Assembly: GCA_024642005.1 (NCBI GenBank)
Contig: JAHECA010000003.1
Location: 119,058 to 183,057 of the forward strand
DNA: 64,000 bases
Reading direction: 5' to 3'
Origin: Robiginitalea sp.
Lineage (GTDB): Bacteria > Bacteroidota > Bacteroidia > Flavobacteriales > Flavobacteriaceae
Part shown: one piece after another, positions 16,377 to 24,646 of the stretch
How positions within the stretch are numbered: position 1 is the first letter of the stretch
Layout of the letters: every line of letters begins with the position of its first letter
Notes under the pieces: generated by a model
Told to the model about the DNA's origin: nothing
The model's database searches: none
What the model saw: the letters and a program-made list of their open reading frames with translations, nothing else
Made by a program: the position numbers and the translations under genes

Positions 16377-16424
16377 CTCAAAAGGGATCGTACCTCGGTG
16401 GGCAGCCCCTTCGAAACTTTAACA

Positions 16425-16578
16425 CCGGATTAGGATGCTCCGGACAATGTTCTTGATGGTCAGCGCGTTTTTACTAACAGAAAAGAGTAAAAAAGGGCCT
16501 CAGGGCCGATTACGATTTTTGGTTGGTTATTTAGTTGTAAAACCGCCCGGTTCCATTTGGAACGCGGGCGGTTTTTTT
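16425..16578 (+). ncRNA. Candidate structured RNA element B with intrinsic terminator
   Basis: Between gpsA and the GH97 gene, both on the minus strand, the plus strand shows: CCGGA/TCCGG (16425-16443); an AT-rich hairpin TTTTTACT/AGTAAAAA (16468-16493); the 17-mer TTTGGTTGGTTATTTAG (16518-16534); and a very strong terminator with an 11-bp plus 5-bp stem (16539-16575) followed by seven T. The 17-mer is identical in element C. No plus-strand gene lies upstream, so this would be an independent transcript. The terminator is also symmetric enough to end the GH97 mRNA on the minus strand. Confidence 0.5.
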
Positions 16579-16598
16579 AATGGAAGCGCTTTCTGCGA

Positions 16599-18725
16599 TT
16601 ATTCGCGCATCAGGCTTATCGCCAGGCCACCACCAGGTGCCAGGGGCACCTTCATCTTGCTGTCTGAGGTTACCTGTGCCGATTCGATTGCAAGGGCCTT
16701 CGGGTTTTCGCGATAGTGGGCACCTGCCCCGTCTTTGTACAGGGTCGCTTTAAAGGTCTGCCCGGCGGGCAGGAAGCCGAAATCGATCTCCAGTTCGCGG
16801 GCGTTCTCATCGGTTACGGCCCCTACAAACCAGTTTCCGGTTCCCCGTTCTTCGCGGGCTATGGCCACATAATCGCCCACTTCCCCGTCGAGCACCACCG
16901 ATTGTTCCCAGTCTACCCCCACCTCGCGGATGAACTGCAGGGCCGGTTGTCCTTCATAGTTTTCAGGCAGGTCGCAGGCCATCTGTATGGGACTGTAAAT
17001 TACCACGTACAGGGCCAGTTGTTGGGCCAGGGTAGTATTGATCTGGTTGTTGGGTTTGCTGGGCAGGGCGATGTCGAAAACCCCCGGGGTAAAGTCGATG
17101 GGCCCGGCCAGCATGCGTGTAAATGCCACTATGGGGATGTGTTCGGGTGGATTGCCCCCGTCGGTGGCCCAGGCGTTGAACTCCTGCCCCCGAAGCCCTT
17201 CCCGGGCAATGGCATTCGGGTAGGTACGCCTCAGGCCCGTGGCTTTGATGGGTTCGTGGGCATTCACGGCAACCTCATATCCGGCGGCCGTTTCGAGCAC
17301 TTTCCGGTAGTGGTTCACCATCCATTGCCCGTGGTGGTATTCCCCTTTGGGGATAATCTTGCCCACGTAACCGGTCTTTACCGAATGGATTCCCAGCGAC
17401 TTCATAAGCCCGTAAGCGCTGTCGAGCTGCTGTTCATAGGTTCGTGGGGCAGCGGATGTTTCATGGTGCATGATGACCTCCACCCCATTTTCGCGCCCGT
17501 AGCGCACCACTTCATCCAGGTCGTAGTCGGCATAGGGGGTAACAAAGTCGAATACTCCTTCCCGGTCTTCAAAACCGATCCAGTGGTCCCAGCCTGTATT
17601 CCAGCCTTCGACGAGCAGGCCCTTGATCCCATTGGCCGCCGCAAAGTCGATATACCGCTTGGCATTGGCCGTGGTGGCGCCGTGTTTTTTGTTCATCTGT
17701 TTTTTATCAAGGGCCGAGAAGGTATTCATGTCTTGGGTGGCTTCCATATCCCAGGTCGATACTCCCAGGTGCATTTCCCACCAGATACCGACGTACTTCA
17801 TGGGGGTAAACCAGGATATGTCGCCCAGTGTGTTGGGCTCGTTCAGGTTTTCAATAAGGCGCGACGCAAGGAGGTCGCCGGCCCGGTCCCCGATCTGTAT
17901 GGTGCGCCAGGGCGTGCGGAAGGGGAGGGCCCGCCTTACCTTGTACCCTGTGCGGTCTGACCCTACCAGGGCGCTTGTAAAAGACAATTTTTCAGGATCT
18001 ACGCGCAGGGTCATTTCAGCGTAGTCGGTCAGGTCGGCTTCGTGGAAGCTGAGGTGCAGGCCGTTGTCGGCACGAAGGGTAACCGGTGTGTTCACGGCAT
18101 TTTCGGGGATATAAGTGGCAGCCAGGTCGGGGTGGTTCCGGCGCGACAAGGCATCGATGCCTGAAACCCGTGTGGTCTGATACAGATGCTCGTAAATGTC
18201 CCAGTCTCCGGGGATCCAGAAGGCGGTATGGTCGCCGGTGAGCTGGAATTCCGTATGTTCAGCAGTGATAATCACGCTGTCTACCCCTTCCTGGGGCAGG
18301 AATTCATAACGAAACGCCACCCCGTCGTCGTAGGCCCGAAAGCGGATTTTCAATTCGCGCCCGAGGGCGGCTTTTTCTTTCAGGGTGAGTTCGGTTTCGT
18401 TGAAATGGTTTCGCACCTGCCGTTGCTCTCCCCAGGGCATCTCCCAGGTCTCATCGCCGGCGCTCCCGCTCTGGGAAACCAGTTCCATGCCCCCCATAAG
18501 CGCGGGTTGGTCCCTGAATTCGAACCCCAGCCCTGAACTGTCTATGACCACGGCTTCTTTGTGAAATACCCGGTAGCCGGGCCTTCCCTGTGCATCCAGG
18601 TAAATCTCAAGGCGATTCGTTCCTTCAGGAGAAACCAGACCCACCGGCTGGTTTGCAGGGGCGGGCCCGCAGGCCCAAAGGGAGGTAAAAAGAACGGCAA
18701 CCCCCAAAAAAGGTACATTTTTCAT
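16599..18725 (-). CDS. GH97 family glycoside hydrolase, lipoprotein (SusB-like alpha-glucosidase)
   Basis: About 708 residues from the ATG at 18725; an ATG four codons upstream is an alternative. A lipoprotein signal ends at LWAC. The beta-sandwich N-domain, the TIM barrel (from WWEMHLG) and the C-terminal domain follow in the GH97 order. The glutamates in HHET, NAHEP and GQEFNAW occupy the positions used by the inverting, calcium-dependent GH97 alpha-glucosidases such as SusB, while retaining members carry Asp at the nucleophile position. It would cut alpha-glucosidic ends in the periplasm or at the outer membrane. The start codon directly follows a terminator hairpin. Confidence 0.9.
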   Translation of the reverse strand: MKNVPFLGVAVLFTSLWACGPAPANQPVGLVSPEGTNRLEIYLDAQGRPGYRVFHKEAVVIDSSGLGFEFRDQPALMGGMELVSQSGSAGDETWEMPWGEQRQVRNHFNETELTLKEKAALGRELKIRFRAYDDGVAFRYEFLPQEGVDSVIITAEHTEFQLTGDHTAFWIPGDWDIYEHLYQTTRVSGIDALSRRNHPDLAATYIPENAVNTPVTLRADNGLHLSFHEADLTDYAEMTLRVDPEKLSFTSALVGSDRTGYKVRRALPFRTPWRTIQIGDRAGDLLASRLIENLNEPNTLGDISWFTPMKYVGIWWEMHLGVSTWDMEATQDMNTFSALDKKQMNKKHGATTANAKRYIDFAAANGIKGLLVEGWNTGWDHWIGFEDREGVFDFVTPYADYDLDEVVRYGRENGVEVIMHHETSAAPRTYEQQLDSAYGLMKSLGIHSVKTGYVGKIIPKGEYHHGQWMVNHYRKVLETAAGYEVAVNAHEPIKATGLRRTYPNAIAREGLRGQEFNAWATDGGNPPEHIPIVAFTRMLAGPIDFTPGVFDIALPSKPNNQINTTLAQQLALYVVIYSPIQMACDLPENYEGQPALQFIREVGVDWEQSVVLDGEVGDYVAIAREERGTGNWFVGAVTDENARELEIDFGFLPAGQTFKATLYKDGAGAHYRENPKALAIESAQVTSDSKMKVPLAPGGGLAISLMRE

Positions 18726-18737
18726 AATGCGATGCAT

Positions 18738-18764
18738 AAAAAAGGGGACCGTTAAAGGGCCCCC
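18738..18764 (-). terminator. Intrinsic terminator abutting the GH97 start
   Basis: On the minus strand GGGG-G-CC, a 6-nt loop and GG-T-CCCC form a stem (complement of 18744-18763), followed by six T (complement of 18738-18743). It would end the cytochrome c transcript. Its T-tract runs directly into the upstream ATG of the GH97 frame at 18737. Confidence 0.6.
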
Positions 18765-18796
18765 GGATTACTTCCATTGGTATCTGGCGAGCCCTC

Positions 18797-19282
18797 TCAG
18801 AGCGTGCGGAGGTATTCTGCAACGGCCCGGGCCTCTTCTTCTGTCAGATTTGAATTGAGCATCAAAACCCCGTTGTACTCATCGAACAGGGCTTTGGCGG
18901 TCGGGTCTTCCTTGAGCATGCCGTCTGGGTTCAGGATCATGTTCATCACCCACTCAGGGCTCCTCCGCTCGTAAACGCCCTTCAGGGCCGGGCCGATCAT
19001 CCGTTGAGTGGCATGATGACAGGCCACACAGACCGTGCTGAACTTAACCTGTCCCTGGGCAGCGAGGGTTTGGTCGACCTCTGCCCCGAAAGTTACCGAG
19101 GTTACCGGGCCAATCCCCTTGTTGCTCAGATCAGCAGGAACCCCGTCAGAAGGAGCCTGGGCGGCAGGGGCCTCTTTCTTGGTGCGGCTCATCTCAAAGC
19201 CATCCTCCTTTTTTTCCTCTTTCTTTTCGCCACAGCTCACCATAAAAATAGCGGCGGCGCCAAAAGCTATAAATTTATTCAT
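18797..19282 (-). CDS. c-type cytochrome, lipoprotein
   Basis: 161 residues from the ATG at 19282 (an ATG four codons upstream is less likely). The lipobox is MVSC at 14-17. A charged Lys/Glu linker and an Ala/Pro-rich spacer lead to one class I cytochrome c domain with the haem site CVACH (85-89) and a C-terminal methionine ligand, probably in VLMLNSNL. It is an anchored periplasmic or surface electron carrier. The partner is not evident from neighbours: an alpha/beta hydrolase upstream and GH97 downstream, with a terminator between. Confidence 0.88.
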   Translation of the reverse strand: MNKFIAFGAAAIFMVSCGEKKEEKKEDGFEMSRTKKEAPAAQAPSDGVPADLSNKGIGPVTSVTFGAEVDQTLAAQGQVKFSTVCVACHHATQRMIGPALKGVYERRSPEWVMNMILNPDGMLKEDPTAKALFDEYNGVLMLNSNLTEEEARAVAEYLRTL

Positions 19283-19325
19283 ATGTCTGGACACTGTTTA
19301 GATCGCTAATATACGCATTAGGCCC

Positions 19326-20288
19326 TTAACTATATTTGCTGGCGAACTGAATTGCCCGGGCTTCACTGTAGTACACTGCCCCGGGCTGGTAGAACCCCAC
19401 ATGACCTCCGTAATCGGGCCGTTCAAAAAAGAGGTGGGGGTTGCTTTGACCAGCTTCCTGAGGGTAGCATGCCGGGCCCAGGAAACTGTCGTTTTCGGCG
19501 TTCAGGAGCAGGGTGGGTACCCGGATGTTGCCCAGCACAGGCAGGCAGCTGCAGCGGCTGTAATAGTCCAGGGCATCCTTAAAGCCGTGCGCCTGGCTGG
19601 TGTACAGGTCGTCAAAGTCTTTCAGGGTGCGCACCCCGGCAATCAGCTGATCGGTAATTCGGTCGGGGAACAGCTCTTGCTTTGCCCGGAGCTTGGCGCG
19701 CAGGTTGGTGAGGAACCGCTGGGCGTACAGGCCGTTGCGCGGTTGATTGAGCTGGCGGAGCGAGTCGTGCAGATCACAGGGCACCGAAACGGCCACGGCC
19801 GCCCTGATACGCGACGCCGCGTCGGGCTCCTCGCCCAGGTATTTCAAGATCAGGTTGCCTCCCAGGCTGAAGCCTTTCAGGAACACTTCCGAATAGGAAT
19901 AGGCCTTTTCCAGATGGTCGAGCACTGCCCTCAGGTCTTCGGTGGCGCCCGAATGGTACGATCGGTAGAGGCGGTTGGGTTCGCCGCTGCAACCCCTCAG
20001 GTTTACCGCGCAGACATCGAAGCCGGCGTCCCTGAAAACCCTGACGCTGCCCAGCATGTAGGGGCGCTGAGCGTCCCCTTCCAGGCCATGCAGTAAAACC
20101 ACCACCCGCCGGCTGCCCTGTTCGGTGCGGCTCCAGTCGAGGTCCAGAAAGTCCCCGTCCGGAAGTTCAAGGCGTTCGCGTTGCTGGCCCGGGGAGGGTA
20201 CTTTTCTGAGAATGGCTGAATAGATGGTGGACAGGTGGCCGTTGCGAAAAAGCAGCGGGGGCATATAGGCCGATACAACAAGGGGCAT
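19326..20288 (-). CDS. Alpha/beta hydrolase, YheT/EMB8 type
   Basis: 320 residues. The nucleophile elbow is GFSLGG with Ser141, the oxyanion region is LLHGLEG (67-71) and the C-terminal His lies in DYGGHVGF. The opening MPPLLFRNGHLSTIYSA and the RGCSGEPNRLYRSYHSG block are the YheT signature. These are cytoplasmic esterase-like enzymes of unknown physiological substrate. The ATG overlaps the bestrophin stop by one base (TGATG), so the two are translationally coupled. Confidence 0.9.
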   Translation of the reverse strand: MPLVVSAYMPPLLFRNGHLSTIYSAILRKVPSPGQQRERLELPDGDFLDLDWSRTEQGSRRVVVLLHGLEGDAQRPYMLGSVRVFRDAGFDVCAVNLRGCSGEPNRLYRSYHSGATEDLRAVLDHLEKAYSYSEVFLKGFSLGGNLILKYLGEEPDAASRIRAAVAVSVPCDLHDSLRQLNQPRNGLYAQRFLTNLRAKLRAKQELFPDRITDQLIAGVRTLKDFDDLYTSQAHGFKDALDYYSRCSCLPVLGNIRVPTLLLNAENDSFLGPACYPQEAGQSNPHLFFERPDYGGHVGFYQPGAVYYSEARAIQFASKYS

Positions 20289-21289
20289 CAGTAGAGAATG
20301 TTTTTTATGGGCACCACCTTTTCAGGGAGGGGGTGTTCGTCAAGCATGTCTCGCAGGTCGATCTCAATGGTGCGACAGATAGCGGTCATGGGCACGTCGT
20401 TGAAGCGTCCTTCAAAAGGGTCTTCGCTGTTTCGGGCCACTTTGTCAATAGTGATAAAGATCCATGAAATGAGCACGGAGAGAAGAATAGCTGCAGTTTC
20501 CATCCAGATTCTCCCCGACGAAGTGAGTTCGACAAATTCCTCGTCAAAGGCGTTCAGCATACCAAAGGGCAAAAGCAGCACGAAGATCCAGGCGAAAACG
20601 GTTCCGAAATAGGCATATTGCCTGGGGAAGGGCGTATTCTTTATGCGCTCACAGGCTCCCTGGAAGTTGAAGTTTTCCTCGATCACCTTTTGAAGCATGA
20701 GGTTCTGAAATTCGCTAATTTTCCCCTCCTGCAAGAGCTGTTTCAGATGGAGGCCCTGGTTCTTCATCAGGTGTGTAGCGATGTTCTTCCGGGTTTCCAG
20801 GGTCTCCAGCTCTTCAGGTGAAATGAAAGGCCGAATGATTTCTGCGACACCCCCGTAGGCGGCGTAGTTTTCAATGAATCTTTTGAGGGATTTGCTTCGG
20901 TCCAGGGAAAAGGAGGAGGGTTGCCTGAGCTGCACCCGCAGGGCATTGATCCAGCCAAGGTGCCGATAAATCATGATGCGCTGATCTTCCGGGGCATCTT
21001 TGACCGAACTGAGCACCTGGGTCGCCCAGGTCCGGGAATAGTTGACGATAGCCCCCCATAGTTTGCGCGCTTCCCAGAACCGGTCGTAACTCTGGCTGTT
21101 CTTAAAGCCCAGGTAAAAGGAAACAGCAATGCCAATTACACTCAGCGGTTCGATGGCCAGCGAAATATATTTCCATTGCAGGTAGTAGTACAAATAAAAG
21201 ACGAAGGTGGTCCAGAGGAAGAAAAAGACAAGCTCCTTCCAGGTTCCCAGTAGTATCGGGATGATGCCTAAATTCCTTTTGACGTACAT
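20288..21289 (-). CDS. Bestrophin family anion channel protein
   Basis: 333 residues with two hydrophobic segments near the N-terminus (about 20-40 and 45-62) and two near 225-245 and 262-282. The motif FKNSQSYDRFWEARKLWGAIVNYSRTWATQ is the bestrophin/UPF0187 signature. Bacterial members form pentameric channels for anions or cations in the inner membrane. The nitronate monooxygenase gene lies 11 bp upstream on the same strand and the hydrolase gene overlaps downstream, so a three-gene transcript is likely. No functional link among them is obvious. Confidence 0.9.
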   Translation of the reverse strand: MYVKRNLGIIPILLGTWKELVFFFLWTTFVFYLYYYLQWKYISLAIEPLSVIGIAVSFYLGFKNSQSYDRFWEARKLWGAIVNYSRTWATQVLSSVKDAPEDQRIMIYRHLGWINALRVQLRQPSSFSLDRSKSLKRFIENYAAYGGVAEIIRPFISPEELETLETRKNIATHLMKNQGLHLKQLLQEGKISEFQNLMLQKVIEENFNFQGACERIKNTPFPRQYAYFGTVFAWIFVLLLPFGMLNAFDEEFVELTSSGRIWMETAAILLSVLISWIFITIDKVARNSEDPFEGRFNDVPMTAICRTIEIDLRDMLDEHPLPEKVVPIKNILY

Positions 21290-21300
21290 GGGGAAGGAGT

Positions 21301-22272
21301 CTAATTATACCTTTCCAGCCTGGCAGCCTGTTCCTTCAGCGCCTCGAGGAACTCTTCCCTCAGGCGATCTACCAGGGATGCCACCGGCAAGGTATCCCTT
21401 ATGGTCGCCACGCCCTGCCCAGCCGACCAGATGGTTTTCCAGGCTTTGGCCTCGGTGTCCAGTTCCTTGCCAAAATCGATCTTGGTGTCCTTTTTGAGGT
21501 CTTCGGCCGTGACGCCTGCGGCCTGAAGGCTTTGCGCCAGGAAATTGGCATGGACCCCCGAGATGGCCGCCGTGTAGACGATATCGCTGGCTCCTGCATC
21601 AATGATCATCTGCCGGTATGCCGGCGGGGCAAGGTTTTCCTCCGTATTGATGAACCGGGTGCCCATATAGGCCAGGTCGGCCCCCATCTGCAGGGCCGAG
21701 GCGATATCGCGGCCTGAGCTAATACAACCGGCCAGCAATATGGTTTTTTTGAAAAACGACCGCACTTCGCCTAAAAGGCTCAGGGGGTTTTGGGTGCCTG
21801 CGTGGCCCCCGGCTCCGGAGGTCACTAAAATCAGCCCGTCGACACCTGCTTCGGCCGCTTTCTCGGCATGGCGTTTTTTAATGATGTCGTGAAAAACCAG
21901 CCCCCCGTAACTGTGCACGGCGTCGACCAGCTGCGACACTGCCCCCAGCGAAGTAATAATCAGGGGCACCCGGTGTTTGATGCACAATTTCAAGTCGGCC
22001 TCGAGCCTGGGGTTGGTGGGGTGCACTATCAGGTTTACCCCATAGGGGGCTGCCTTTTTACCCGTCTCTGCCTCAAAGTCGGCCAGGGCTTTCTTGATTT
22101 GCAGCAACCAGGCCTCAAACCCTTCGCTGGTGCGCTGGTTCAGGGCCGGAAAAGTGCCCACGATGCCTTTGGTGCAACAGGCGATTACCGATTCGGGATT
22201 GGAAATCAAAAACATAGGCGCCACCACCACGGGCAGGCTCAGGCGGTCGAGAAAAGGGGCTTTGTGTTCCAT
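21301..22272 (-). CDS. Nitronate monooxygenase family protein
   Basis: 323 residues, an FMN-binding TIM barrel of the 2-nitropropane dioxygenase family. The N-terminal VVVAPMFLISNPE, the phosphate-binding GAGGHAG and GCISSGRDIASALQMGADLAYMGTRF segments bind FMN, and a histidine at GHAG fits the catalytic position. These enzymes oxidise alkyl nitronates such as propionate-3-nitronate; some members act in other FMN-dependent reactions. It is probably first in the transcript with the bestrophin and hydrolase genes. Confidence 0.88.
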   Translation of the reverse strand: MEHKAPFLDRLSLPVVVAPMFLISNPESVIACCTKGIVGTFPALNQRTSEGFEAWLLQIKKALADFEAETGKKAAPYGVNLIVHPTNPRLEADLKLCIKHRVPLIITSLGAVSQLVDAVHSYGGLVFHDIIKKRHAEKAAEAGVDGLILVTSGAGGHAGTQNPLSLLGEVRSFFKKTILLAGCISSGRDIASALQMGADLAYMGTRFINTEENLAPPAYRQMIIDAGASDIVYTAAISGVHANFLAQSLQAAGVTAEDLKKDTKIDFGKELDTEAKAWKTIWSAGQGVATIRDTLPVASLVDRLREEFLEALKEQAARLERYN

Positions 22273-22444
22273 GGCATCAAAATAGGCTTAAAAATACACA
22301 TTATAATTTCGGGGGCAGGCCCGGCCTGTAAATTCCTGTAATTTGGATGCAGGCCGAAGCACCCGCCCAGGCGCCTGAAACCCTTTGAAGTGCGCCGGAA
22401 CGGCTCCGATGCCAACCTGCAACTTCAAGAAGCTCGGCAGAACC

Positions 22445-23347
22445 TCATGCGCCTGAAGCTCCCGGCCTGGGCCTGCGGCTTGCCAGGTATACCCCTGCAA
22501 ATACGAGGGCGGCAGCCAGCAGATCGAGCAGGCTTAGGGTATCGTGGCCGCTCAGCAGGGCGTAAGCAATGCCGATGATAGGTTGTGCATAGATAAAAAC
22601 GCTCAGGGTGGACGCCTTGAGTTGGGTGAGGGCAAACACGTTGAACAGGTAGGTCATAAAAGTGGTTCCGATAACCACGAAGCCTATGGCCCACAATCCA
22701 TCGGCGGGGATGGCAGACCATTGTATCTCCAGCACCTCAGGAAGGGTAATGGGCAGGTTCATGAAAAAAGCCAGGGTAAACAGCCAGCGCATCAGCACAA
22801 AGGGGTGGTATTTTTCGGTGAGTTTCTTGGCCAGGATCAGGTAGGTGCCGTAGCAGGTGGCGTTCAGGATAAAAAGCGCATTGCCCAGGGGGATGTTCGG
22901 GGCATTCATGCCCTGAGGTTCGTTCATGACAATCAGGGCCAGGGCCCCGGCGAATCCCAGGCCGATGCCCAGCAGGCGCGGGCGGGTAAGGCGCTCCCTG
23001 ATCAGAAAGAACGACAAAACCGCCACGATAATGGGTGTCACCGTCACCAAAATGGCGCTGTTTACCGGGGTGGAAAGCTCCAGGCCTTTGAAGAAGGCCA
23101 GCATGTTGATGACCATGCCGAAAAAGGAACAGACCAGCAAACGGCCCCAATCCCTTTTCTCGATTGTCTGGCGTGGCCCCAGCGGAGCAATGAGCCAGAA
23201 CAGGAGGGTGGCCCCGGCCACACGAAGGAAGATGAACCCGAAAGCCTGCACGTAATGGGGCATCACCCCCTTGGCAATCGTATGGTTTAACCCGTAGATG
23301 GTAGTTGCGGCTGTGGCGGCCAAAATGGCAAGGGTCCGACGGCTCAC
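22445..23347 (-). CDS. EamA (DMT superfamily) transporter
   Basis: 300 residues with ten hydrophobic segments arranged as two EamA repeats (about 8-140 and 155-290), the normal layout of drug/metabolite exporters in the inner membrane. The repeat start IYGLNHTIAKGVMPHYVQAFGFIFLRVAGA and the Glu/Pro-rich second repeat IQWSAIPADGLWAIGFVVIGTT are typical. The substrate cannot be predicted. It overlaps the upstream ArsC-like gene by 4 bp (ATGA). Confidence 0.9.
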   Translation of the reverse strand: MSRRTLAILAATAATTIYGLNHTIAKGVMPHYVQAFGFIFLRVAGATLLFWLIAPLGPRQTIEKRDWGRLLVCSFFGMVINMLAFFKGLELSTPVNSAILVTVTPIIVAVLSFFLIRERLTRPRLLGIGLGFAGALALIVMNEPQGMNAPNIPLGNALFILNATCYGTYLILAKKLTEKYHPFVLMRWLFTLAFFMNLPITLPEVLEIQWSAIPADGLWAIGFVVIGTTFMTYLFNVFALTQLKASTLSVFIYAQPIIGIAYALLSGHDTLSLLDLLAAALVFAGVYLASRRPRPGASGA

Positions 23348-23697
23348 GTGTGAAGGGCTTCCCGGGCGGCAGCCACGGTTTTAGGGGAGTTTCCTATGAA
23401 AAGTTGCCCGCCGGCCAGTACCACCGGACGTTTCAGGAAGGTGTAATGTTCGAGCAACAGGGCTTTGAAACCAGCGTCATCCAGCCCTTTGTCTTTCAGG
23501 CCCCGCTGGGCGTAAAGCCGGGCGCGCTTGTTGAGCAGGGCCTCGTAGGAGCCTGCCAGGCGGTGCAATTCGGCCAGTTGTTTACCGCTTAACGGGTCGG
23601 CGCCGATATCCTGGAGTTCCGTATCGGGCCCCGGAGCCAGCTCATGGAGAATGCGACGACAGGTATCGCAGCTACTCAGGTAATAGATTTTATTCAT
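23344..23697 (-). CDS. ArsC/Spx family thioredoxin-fold protein
   Basis: 117 residues from the ATG at 23697, giving MNKIYYLSSCDTC; the longer frame upstream lacks similarity. The CxxC-type pair Cys10 and Cys13 sits at the active position and the C-terminal LKRPVVLAGGQLFIG contains the conserved arginine and cis-proline of the ArsC fold. Family members are arsenate reductases or Spx-like regulators. No arsenite pump or ArsR gene is nearby, so arsenate reduction is only one option. It is coupled to the EamA transporter downstream. Confidence 0.82.
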   Translation of the reverse strand: MNKIYYLSSCDTCRRILHELAPGPDTELQDIGADPLSGKQLAELHRLAGSYEALLNKRARLYAQRGLKDKGLDDAGFKALLLEHYTFLKRPVVLAGGQLFIGNSPKTVAAAREALHT

Positions 23698-23740
23698 TGC
23701 GCGGCTGGTTTGGCAGGCCTGCTGACCCAAAATTCCGTAC

Positions 23741-24493
23741 TCATGCTCCTTGTTTCGGGCGCAGCCTGGCGGCGAGCAGGGGAGCTATGCGCTCCATCGG
23801 CATAATCAGGCTAATCGGCCCGTCGGCATAAGAGGCAATTTCATAAGGGTTGTAATACAGTTCGAGCCCTTCTGTGGTAAAGCCCATATTCTCAGGCAAG
23901 TGGAACTGGTTTCCCTCAAACATGAAGCCTGTCTGGTTGATATTGGTGCCGTAGGGAATCCTGTGGGCCTCCCGGAAGGTTTTCTCGGCCAGCTTTTCCA
24001 GGGCATCCCAGTCGGCAAAAAGTTGTTCGTTGTTGAGTTCTTCCCCTGTCATTCGGTCGAAATTGAGGTAATGAGTGGTCGACAAACCGTGGGCCCCCCC
24101 TGTAAACGTATACATTTCGAGCCTCAGGCTCACCAGGGTGGCATCTTCGTAGGTAACAATGCCTTCGATAATGGCTTCCCACCCTATGGCTTCGTCGGGA
24201 AATTGTTGCTTTACCTGGCGGTACCCCGCCCCGAAGGCTTCGATGGCTTCGGGAATACTGCTGGCCTCGCGGGTTTCATCATAGTCCAGCAGTTCGATAA
24301 CCTCTTCCCTGATGGCCCGGTTTACACCCCGCCCCAGTGGGGTGGTTTCCCCGGCCTCGGGCACGGCGATACGCACCGCAGGGCACGCTTCGCAAACGGT
24401 GCCCAGGTACTCGCGCGGGCGCCATTCGGTTTTGGTTTCCCCCTGGCAACCCCACAGCGCAAGAACCAGGATACTTAGCAGTCTTTTAGACAT
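23741..24493 (-). CDS. DUF3298/DUF4163-type lipoprotein
   Basis: 250 residues from the ATG at 24493; the signal peptide ends with LALWGC, a lipobox. The mature part has the strand pattern of the DUF4163 plus DUF3298 pair: VRIAVPEAG, then GWEAIIEGIVTYEDATLVSLRLEMYTFTGGAHG (with the conserved TGGAHG) and the C-terminal LYYNPYEIASYADGPISLIMP. Related domains occur in PdaC and RsiV-like proteins that bind cell-wall material or lysozyme. The role here is unknown. Confidence 0.82.
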   Translation of the reverse strand: MSKRLLSILVLALWGCQGETKTEWRPREYLGTVCEACPAVRIAVPEAGETTPLGRGVNRAIREEVIELLDYDETREASSIPEAIEAFGAGYRQVKQQFPDEAIGWEAIIEGIVTYEDATLVSLRLEMYTFTGGAHGLSTTHYLNFDRMTGEELNNEQLFADWDALEKLAEKTFREAHRIPYGTNINQTGFMFEGNQFHLPENMGFTTEGLELYYNPYEIASYADGPISLIMPMERIAPLLAARLRPKQGA

Positions 24494-24646
24494 GGCAATC
24501 TGGATTGGTTCGGCCAAAAGTACAATTTCCAGACTGATTTTCACCCCCGTCGGGTTAGCCTCTGGGGATGGCTCTATACCCCAGGTAAGGGGTTGGTTCA
24601 GACCCGGGAGTTCGGTAGCTTTGCCATATCTTTTAATTGCCAGCTT

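Noticed and set aside
16716..17960. 414-codon open frame antisense to the GH97 gene
   Set aside because: Opposite GH97 with its catalytic glutamates; no recognisable domain.
23344..23697. Arsenic resistance operon
   Set aside because: The ArsC-like protein stands next to an EamA transporter; no arsB/acr3 or arsR is present.
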